From contig JAITVW010000122.1 of the NCBI GenBank assembly GCA_031285605.1, positions 1 to 11,317 of the forward strand: a stretch of 11,317 nucleotides of DNA. The letters are read 5' to 3'. Positions 6,907 to 11,317 of the stretch are shown here, in pieces (positions within the stretch are counted from its first letter, which is position 1; each line of letters opens with the position of its first letter). The DNA is from Fusobacteriales bacterium. GTDB taxonomy: Bacteria; Fusobacteriota; Fusobacteriia; Fusobacteriales; Leptotrichiaceae. Position numbers and translations under genes: made by a program. Under the pieces are notes generated by a model. The model made no database searches, was not told the DNA's origin, and saw only the letters and a list, made by a program, of their open reading frames with translations.

Positions 6907-7078
6907 ATGTCTGCGGTAAAAGCATTAAATAATTATGTTGATATAAAATATCTGATTAATCCGGAAGTCATTATTGACAGAGAAATAGACAGGAAATAAG
7001 TAGTTTTTTGAAGTATTAATGAATGAACTTGAAAATGAGAATTTATACGTTCTGGATATGAGAAGTCTGAAAAAATAA
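6907..7078 (+). pseudogene. Frameshifted remnant, possibly ROK-family C-terminus
   Basis: Two adjacent frames give coherent protein sequence. Bases 6907..6999 read MSAVKALNNYVDIKYLINPE and VIIDREIDRK-stop. After a +1 shift, 7004..7078 reads FFEVLMNELENENLYVLDMR-SLKK-stop. The run L-I-N-P-E-V-I-I followed after about a dozen residues by F-x-x-x-L resembles the late part of ROK sugar kinases and repressors (N-P-E-x-I-x-x-G-G-G-I-S, then a helix), but the GGG is not present. The family assignment is weak; that this is decayed coding sequence is more likely. No ribosome binding site precedes 6907. The rest of 6822..7126 is AT-rich with nothing else recognisable. Confidence 0.35.
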
Positions 7079-7126
7079 TCTGAATAGACAAAAAGCTGTT
7101 TCATTAAAACAAACAATCAAAAAAAT

Positions 7127-7155
7127 TTGACATTTTATTTTTTTATGAGTATAAT
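7127..7155 (+). promoter_or_regulatory. Perfect-consensus promoter of the M-box/mgtA unit
   Basis: TTGACA (7127-7132), a 17-base spacer and TATAAT (7150-7155) match the sigma-70/sigma-A consensus at every hexamer position. The transcript should start near 7161, just before the riboswitch. Such a strong constitutive promoter is what one expects when control is exerted later by a transcription-terminating riboswitch. Confidence 0.9.
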
Positions 7156-7168
7156 ATGTTGACAATTA

Positions 7169-7330
7169 AATATCGGTAGGTGAGGTTAACTCAAGGGATA
7201 CGGATTGCTGCCGCGGAAAAATGGAGACATTTTTTCGTTTTGGTATGAGCAGTCTAGGTCGATTCAAGGCTTAGAATAATGCAGTTTCATTGCCCTGAGA
7301 AGCTAAAACTCGTACGATGCTGTAATAGTA
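7169..7330 (+). ncRNA. M-box (ykoK leader) Mg2+ riboswitch
   Basis: The 5' part has the M-box signature GGTAGGTGAGG (7175-7185), followed by GGATACGGATTGCTGCCGCGG (7195-7215, core GGATACGG...GCTGCC) in the position of the family's GGAxAC...GCTGCC segment. The 3' part has AATGCAG (7278-7284), TTGCCCTGAG and GAAGCTAAAACTCGTACGA. The last of these matches the conserved GTGCTAAAGCTCTACGA end. ATCG at 7171-7174 can pair with CGAT at 7315-7318 to close the outer stem. The M-box folds compactly when Mg2+ is bound and then favours a terminator, lowering expression of Mg2+ transport genes. The gene downstream is mgtA, which agrees fully. Fold boundaries were judged by eye. Confidence 0.88.
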
Positions 7331-7335
7331 AACTT

Positions 7336-7360
7336 CGCCGTCTTTATGTGGCGTTTTTTT
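7336..7360 (+). terminator. Riboswitch-controlled intrinsic terminator
   Basis: CGCCGT (7336-7341) pairs with GTGGCG (7348-7353; four GC pairs plus two G-U) over a 6-nt loop, followed by seven T residues (7354-7360). It lies between the M-box and the first ribosome binding site, so it is the likely expression platform rather than the end of an upstream gene. I could not identify the competing antiterminator pairing with confidence. Confidence 0.8.
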
Positions 7361-7393
7361 ATTTTAAAATATTAAATTCAGGAGGTGGAAGAA

Positions 7394-7492
7394 ATGCCGG
7401 AAGAACCCAGTAAGAATATAGAGCATAGGAGAATTACATATAATATAAGTATTTGCATGGAAAACGAAAGGATTTTTTCCATCATATTGTAA
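7394..7492 (+). CDS. Small ORF (32 aa) in the mgtA leader with a strong ribosome binding site
   Basis: The ATG at 7394 is preceded by AGGAGGTGG at 8-base spacing, one of the best Shine-Dalgarno matches in the window. It lies directly after the riboswitch terminator, so it would be translated only when the leader is read through. The product starts MPEEPSKNIEHRRITYNISI and ends in ENERIFSIIL. It has no membrane segment and matches no family I know. Its 3' part lies in a hairpin (7457-7464 with 7475-7482, 8 bp). It ends 95 bases before mgtA. It could be a regulatory leader peptide, loosely like the Pro-containing MgtL peptide of enterobacterial mgtA, or a small accessory protein of the pump, or a remnant. 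The strong ribosome binding site is the main support. Confidence 0.45.
   Translation: MPEEPSKNIEHRRITYNISICMENERIFSIIL
7457..7482 (+). promoter_or_regulatory. Hairpin in the 3' half of the leader ORF
   Basis: ATGGAAAA (7457-7464) and TTTTCCAT (7475-7482) form a perfect 8-bp stem with a 10-nt loop. No T tract follows, so it is not an ordinary terminator. It overlaps codons 22-30 of the 32-codon leader ORF, so ribosomes translating that ORF would melt it. A role in coupling translation of the leader ORF to events downstream is possible but unproven. Confidence 0.35.
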
Positions 7493-7587
7493 TGAAATAG
7501 ATTTTTGGAAAATTATTGTATGAAATTCTCCAATGCTTTATATTTTTGAAATTTAGATTGAAAATAAATAGCTTTGGAGGTAGAGCA

Positions 7588-10224
7588 ATGAAAAAAAGAG
7601 AGAATATTCAGTCTTTTTCTGCGGCAGATTTATTCAGATATGCAGAAATGGACATGAATGGAGTATATGAAGGATTAGAAAGCAGCAGCAGAGGTTTGGG
7701 CAAAGAAGAAGCGGAAGACAGACTTGAAATATTCGGTTTGAACGAAGTAAAGCATAATAAACAGGAAACATGGATAACACAATTGTCAAAAGCTTTTATA
7801 AATCCCTTTGTGGTTGTATTAATGCTGCTTGCGGCAGTTTCTTTCATAACGGACGTATTTATGGAAACACAAGGCAAAAAAGACTGGACAACAGTTATAA
7901 TAATAGGTCTTATGGTAGGTATCAGCGGAATGCTGAGATTTGTTCAGGAAATGAGATCCGGGAAAGAGGCAGAGAAGCTGAAAGCGCTTGTTCATAATAC
8001 AAGCGACGTACTGCGTAAGGACGGGAACAGACAGGAAATTCCCATGAAAAATGTGGTACCGGGTGATATTGTAAGACTTGCAGCCGGAGATATAATTCCC
8101 GGTGATTTGAGAATAATATATTCAAAGGATTTATTTTTAAGCCAGTCTATGCTTACAGGAGAAGCAGAGCCTGCTGAAAAATATAATGTTATAAAAAATT
8201 CAGATGAGAAGAAAACAGTTCTTGAGCTGGATAATATATGTTTTATGGGAACAAATGTAGTCAGCGGAAGCGGAATTGCAATAGTTGTCAATACAGGAAA
8301 CGGAACATATTTCGGTTCCATGGCAAAAAATCTTGCGGAAAAAAGACCTGAGACCAGCTTTGACAAAGGTGTAAACAGTGTAAGCTGGCTTTTGATAAAA
8401 TTTATGTTCGTAATGATACCGCTGGTATTTTTAATAAACGGAATAATAAAAGGCGGCTGGCTGAGTGCATTTTTATTTGCTGTTTCTATAGCTGTGGGAC
8501 TGACTCCCGAAATGCTTCCTATGATAGTTACCACTAATCTTGCTAAAGGTGCGGTTTTTATGTCAAAGCATAAAACAGTGGTAAAAAGTCTGAATTCGAT
8601 ACAGAATTTCGGTGCTATGGATGTACTTTGTACTGATAAGACAGGAACTCTGACACAGGATAAAATTGTACTTGAAAAACATCTCGATGTACACGGCAAT
8701 GAAAATGACAATGTTCTAAAGCATGCTTATCTGAACAGTTACTACCAGACAGGACTTAAAAATCTTATGGATCTGGCGGTTATAGAGTATGGAAATGAAA
8801 TAGGACTGGAAAAAATACAGGATAAATATGAAAAAGTAGATGAAATACCATTTGATTTTGCAAGAAGAAGAATGTCGGTGGTAATAAAGGATAAAAGCGG
8901 GAAAACGCAGATGGTAACAAAAGGTGCAATAGAAGAAATGCTTTCGATATGCAGTCATGCTGTTTATAACGGCAGAGCAATAGAACTTACTGATAACATA
9001 AAAGATGAAGTAAGAAGAAATGCAATAGAGCTGAATGAGGATGGTATGAGGGTAATAGGGGTGGCGCAGAAAACGAATCCGAGAAGCGAAGGGCTGTTCA
9101 GTGTGGAAGATGAGAAAAATATGCTTTTGATGGGATATATAGGCTTTCTTGACCCACCTAAAGACAGTGCGGCAAGAGCAATTCAGGCACTTCATGAATA
9201 TGGTGTCAGCATAAAGGTACTTACAGGTGATAATGAAATAGTAACGAAAAAAATATGCAGAGAAGTGGGAATAAAAGCAGAGAAAATAATTCTCGGTGTA
9301 GAAGTAGAGGAGCTTAGTGAGGTACAGCTGGAAGATATTGTGGAGGAAACTACAATATTTGCAAAATTATCTCCGCTTCAAAAATCAAGAGTGGTAAAGG
9401 CACTTCAGAGAAGAGGTCATACAGTAGGATATATGGGCGACGGCATTAATGATGCACCGGCACTAAAAGATGCAGATGTCGGGATATCTGTCGATACTGC
9501 TGTAGAAATAGCAAAAGAATCTGCTGATATTATTCTTCTGGAAAAAAGTCTTATGGTGCTTGAAGAAGGAGTCATAGAAGGAAGAAGAACTTTTGGGAAT
9601 ATAATAAAATATATAAAAATGACTGCGAGCTCAAATTTCGGTAATATGTTCAGCGTGCTTGTGGCAAGTATATTTTTGCCTTTTCTGCCAATGCTTCCAA
9701 TACATATACTTATACAAAATCTTATTTATGATATTTCACAGATTTCGATACCATGGGACACAATGGACGAAGATTATCTAAAACAGCCTAGAAAATGGGA
9801 CGCATCAGAAATAAGTAAATTTATGATTTTTATAGGACCGATAAGCTCAATATTTGATATAGTTACCTTTTTGGTGATGTGGTTTGTATTTAAGTGCAGT
9901 GCAGGGACAGAAGCTGCGCAGGCATTATTTCATTCAGGATGGTTTGTAGAGGGACTTTTATCGCAAACATTGATTGTACATATGATACGTACAAAGAAGA
10001 TACCTTTTATTCAGGATTCGGCGTCATTTCCGGTAATGATGCTTACATTCCTTGCAATGATAGCCGGAATAGTAATACCATTTACTTCATTCGGATGTTC
10101 GGTAGATCTTACTGTACTTCCTCCGCTTTACTTCGTATGGCTTACGGGAATTCTGATATCATATTGTTTCCTTACACAGGTAGTGAAAAAATGGTATATC
10201 AGGAAATTTAATTCATGGCTGTAA
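7588..10224 (+). CDS. mgtA: Mg2+-importing P-type ATPase, MgtA/MgtB family
   Basis: A P3B-type ATPase in the cell membrane that uses ATP to bring in Mg2+ under Mg2+ limitation. The 878-residue product has every P-type element: an actuator loop TGEA (190-193), the M4 motif PEMLP (307-311), phosphorylation site DKTGTLT (Asp350), nucleotide-binding KGA (445-447), DPPK (522-525), TGDN (546-549) and the hinge GDGINDAP (617-624). The M5-M6 region (ASSNFGNMFSVLVAS, then LPIHILIQNLIYDISQ at about 703-718) is characteristic of MgtA/MgtB. The actuator loop has Ala where most P-type pumps have Ser (TGES); the catalytic Glu192 is kept. The start at 7588 is chosen over an upstream in-frame TTG (7516) because GGAGG sits 7 bases before this ATG and none precedes the TTG. 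Regulation is by the upstream M-box. Confidence 0.96.
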   Translation: MKKRENIQSFSAADLFRYAEMDMNGVYEGLESSSRGLGKEEAEDRLEIFGLNEVKHNKQETWITQLSKAFINPFVVVLMLLAAVSFITDVFMETQGKKDWTTVIIIGLMVGISGMLRFVQEMRSGKEAEKLKALVHNTSDVLRKDGNRQEIPMKNVVPGDIVRLAAGDIIPGDLRIIYSKDLFLSQSMLTGEAEPAEKYNVIKNSDEKKTVLELDNICFMGTNVVSGSGIAIVVNTGNGTYFGSMAKNLAEKRPETSFDKGVNSVSWLLIKFMFVMIPLVFLINGIIKGGWLSAFLFAVSIAVGLTPEMLPMIVTTNLAKGAVFMSKHKTVVKSLNSIQNFGAMDVLCTDKTGTLTQDKIVLEKHLDVHGNENDNVLKHAYLNSYYQTGLKNLMDLAVIEYGNEIGLEKIQDKYEKVDEIPFDFARRRMSVVIKDKSGKTQMVTKGAIEEMLSICSHAVYNGRAIELTDNIKDEVRRNAIELNEDGMRVIGVAQKTNPRSEGLFSVEDEKNMLLMGYIGFLDPPKDSAARAIQALHEYGVSIKVLTGDNEIVTKKICREVGIKAEKIILGVEVEELSEVQLEDIVEETTIFAKLSPLQKSRVVKALQRRGHTVGYMGDGINDAPALKDADVGISVDTAVEIAKESADIILLEKSLMVLEEGVIEGRRTFGNIIKYIKMTASSNFGNMFSVLVASIFLPFLPMLPIHILIQNLIYDISQISIPWDTMDEDYLKQPRKWDASEISKFMIFIGPISSIFDIVTFLVMWFVFKCSAGTEAAQALFHSGWFVEGLLSQTLIVHMIRTKKIPFIQDSASFPVMMLTFLAMIAGIVIPFTSFGCSVDLTVLPPLYFVWLTGILISYCFLTQVVKKWYIRKFNSWL

Positions 10225-10289
10225 CTTGTCAATACAGTACTTGTTTATGCAAAATAAATAAGACAAGGTATAGATATATTTATACATAT

Positions 10290-10321
10290 ATTACTCTGAT
10301 TTTATCAGGGTAATTTTTTTA
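10290..10321 (+). terminator. Intrinsic terminator of mgtA
   Basis: A 10-bp stem (ATTACTCTGA at 10290-10299 with TCAGGGTAAT at 10305-10314, one G-U pair) over a 5-nt loop is followed by T residues to 10320. It lies about 65 bases past the mgtA stop and is the strongest terminator in the window. Confidence 0.9.
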
Positions 10322-10621
10322 CTTATTGACTGAACTTTCTATAAAATAAATTTTCTGTATTAATTTAAAATTGTTCAATAATGATACCGGATTTCAAAAA
10401 GGATAAAAATGGAGGAATAGATATATACATTATAGAAATACTAAAAACAAATCTTTTGTAAAACTGGCATGTAAAAAATAAGACTCATTTTTTATTAATA
10501 TTATTTTGAAAGGCATGATTTTTAACAGTTTATTGTATAATACCGCTCTGTATATGATTTTATCTGTTATTATCAAGAATATATAATCTAAGGAAAAATA
10601 ATCTTTTTTTAAAATAAAATA
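10322..10621 (+). other. AT-rich intergenic region with no convincing gene
   Basis: I see only very short ORFs here: 26 codons from 10381 with no ribosome binding site, and a hydrophobic 23-residue ORF at 10515..10586 whose AAAGG lies too close to its ATG. There is also an all-AT inverted repeat near 10471-10497. None is strong enough to call. The stretch may be decayed DNA like 6822..7126. The gap continues to 10719 but its last 100 bases hold promoter and leader of the next gene. Confidence 0.5.
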
Positions 10622-10651
10622 TTGATTTTATTGATATAGAAATGTTATATT
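10622..10651 (+). promoter_or_regulatory. Candidate promoter of the acetyltransferase operon
   Basis: TTGATT (10622-10627), 18 bases, then TATATT (10646-10651) with a TGn extension at 10643-10645. Alternative hexamers overlap in this AT-rich stretch. A hairpin with a T run (about 10659-10677) would lie at the very 5' end of the transcript. Confidence 0.45.
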
Positions 10652-10719
10652 ATGTTATAAGCAGATGTAATCTGTTTTTGCGGAAATATAACAAATTTTT
10701 TGGGAGGTTTTCTAAATAG

Positions 10720-11199
10720 ATGAAGGAACTTATAAAAATACGTGAAGCACAGGAAAAAGATACCGGGATTATTCTGGAATTTATAAAGGAACTGGCAATA
10801 TATGAAAAATTACTGCATGAAGTAACTGCTGATGAATCTTTACTGAAAAAAACACTGTTTGATACTGAGTATGCAAAAGTATTAATAGCTGAATATGACG
10901 GTGAACCTGCAGGGATGGCTTTATATTTCCACAGTTATTCTACTTTTCTGGGGAAACCGGGAATATATCTTGAGGATCTTTATGTAAAAGAGAAATTCCG
11001 AAGTATGGGTCTTGGTAAAGGACTTCTAAAAAAGCTTGCGGAAATATGTGATGAAAATGATTTTGGAAGACTGGAATGGTCTGTTCTTGATTGGAATAAG
11101 CCTTCAATAGATTTTTATGAAAGTCTGGGAGCTGAAAGTCAGGATGAATGGATAAAATACAGAGTAACCGGTGATACTTTAAAGAAACTTTCGGAATAA
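10720..11199 (+). CDS. GNAT-family N-acetyltransferase, SSAT-like
   Basis: A 159-residue single-domain acetyltransferase that uses acetyl-CoA. The acetyl-CoA pyrophosphate loop is RSMGLGKG (94-101, pattern [RQ]-x-x-G-x-[GA]). YSTFLGKPGIYLEDLYVKE (73-91) and LEWSVLDWNKPSIDFYESLG (118-137) are characteristic of the spermidine/spermine and thialysine acetyltransferase branch. Tyr133 is in the position of the general-acid tyrosine of that branch. The likely substrates are polyamines, diamines or lysine analogues; GNAT substrates cannot be fixed from sequence, so this stays general. The start follows GGGAGG at a slightly long 12-base spacing, with no closer in-frame alternative. It is the first gene of an operon with the partial ORF that begins 20 bases after its stop. 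Confidence 0.9.
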   Translation: MKELIKIREAQEKDTGIILEFIKELAIYEKLLHEVTADESLLKKTLFDTEYAKVLIAEYDGEPAGMALYFHSYSTFLGKPGIYLEDLYVKEKFRSMGLGKGLLKKLAEICDENDFGRLEWSVLDWNKPSIDFYESLGAESQDEWIKYRVTGDTLKKLSE

Positions 11200-11219
11200 G
11201 AAAGATTAGAGGAGAGCAG

Positions 11220-11317
11220 ATGAAATTAAACATGAAATTACTGCCGGGTGTTTACTCGGTTGTACAGGTAAAAGATATTTCCAAGATTGATTTTGAAAAA
11301 TTCGGAGAATCATTTTT
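11220..11317 (+). CDS. 5' part of a probable ACT-domain protein, cut by the window edge
   Basis: An ATG at 11220 preceded by AGAGGAGAG opens a frame that runs off the right edge (32 complete codons). It reads MKLNMKLLPGVYSVVQVKDI, then SKIDFEKFGESF. The start MKLxLLxGxYSVxxL is typical of small bacterial ACT-domain amino acid-binding proteins, which are often annotated as ACT-domain proteins next to acetyltransferases. The gene starts 20 bases past the GNAT stop without a promoter or terminator between, so the two are almost surely cotranscribed. The family call is moderate because only the first strand region is visible. Confidence 0.6.
   Translation, partial: MKLNMKLLPGVYSVVQVKDISKIDFEKFGESF

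Noticed and set aside
7159-7164. Second TTGACA just downstream of the M-box promoter
   Set aside because: No -10 hexamer at a proper distance downstream; it lies at the transcript start of the real promoter.
7516-7587. N-terminal extension of MgtA from an upstream TTG
   Set aside because: No ribosome binding site at the TTG; GGAGG lies 7 bases before the ATG at 7588, and the extension has no resemblance to MgtA N-termini.
7992-8711. Long (239-codon) open frame antisense to mgtA
   Set aside because: It lies wholly opposite a clear P-type ATPase and reflects codon bias of mgtA; Ser/Phe/Pro-rich composition is typical of such shadows.
10381-10461. 26-codon ORF in the gap after mgtA
   Set aside because: No ribosome binding site, low information content and no recognisable similarity.
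10515-10586. Hydrophobic 23-residue ORF (possible small membrane peptide)
   Set aside because: The AAAGG is only one or two bases from the ATG and AT-rich DNA often encodes short hydrophobic runs; not enough to call.
1-11317. CRISPR arrays, tRNA or rRNA genes, insertion sequences, prophage or defence genes
   Set aside because: No spaced direct repeats, no tRNA-like cloverleaf, no rRNA sequence, and no transposase, integrase or nuclease domain was seen on either strand.

Overview
The window is AT-rich DNA with Shine-Dalgarno-led genes and compact intrinsic terminators. Its families (bacterial-type ProRS with an insertion editing domain, TcyP-type symporter, MsmK/UgpC-type sugar ABC ATPase, MgtA pump behind an M-box riboswitch) suit a low-GC anaerobe. 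My best guess is a Fusobacteriota member of the Leptotrichiaceae/Sebaldella kind, but this rests on overall sequence character, not on a marker gene.

Layout. At the left edge is the 3' end of an unidentified + strand gene with a clear terminator, then a small doubtful ORF. Two minus-strand genes follow: proS (456..2171) and a cystine/sodium symporter of the TcyP/YdjN type (2528..3925), each with its own terminator and promoter. The spacer between them is not empty: in two reading frames it encodes what looks like the broken C-terminus of RecG helicase. From about 4070 everything reads on the + strand: an unrecognised gene remnant, an S66 LD-carboxypeptidase (4473..5450) with two plausible starts, and an orphan sugar-type ABC ATPase with an altered P-loop (5608..6702). 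Next come a 32-codon stump of glucuronate isomerase (uxaC) and a frameshifted remnant that may be the end of a ROK-family protein.

The best-defined regulatory unit runs from 7127 to about 10320. A perfect-consensus promoter leads into an M-box magnesium riboswitch, an intrinsic terminator, a 32-aa ORF with a strong ribosome binding site, the P-type Mg2+ ATPase gene mgtA and a strong terminator. The implied logic is that Mg2+ sufficiency stops transcription in the leader and Mg2+ starvation lets the pump be made. The small ORF in the leader is the part I cannot match to a known system.

After an approximately 400-bp AT-rich gap with no convincing gene, the window ends with a two-gene operon: an SSAT-like GNAT acetyltransferase and the start of a protein that resembles ACT-domain proteins.

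The window is mostly ordinary housekeeping and transport genes. What stands out is the number of decaying genes (recG end, uxaC start, possible ROK end and an unknown), the leader ORF behind the M-box, the P-loop substitution, and the possible dual start of the carboxypeptidase.
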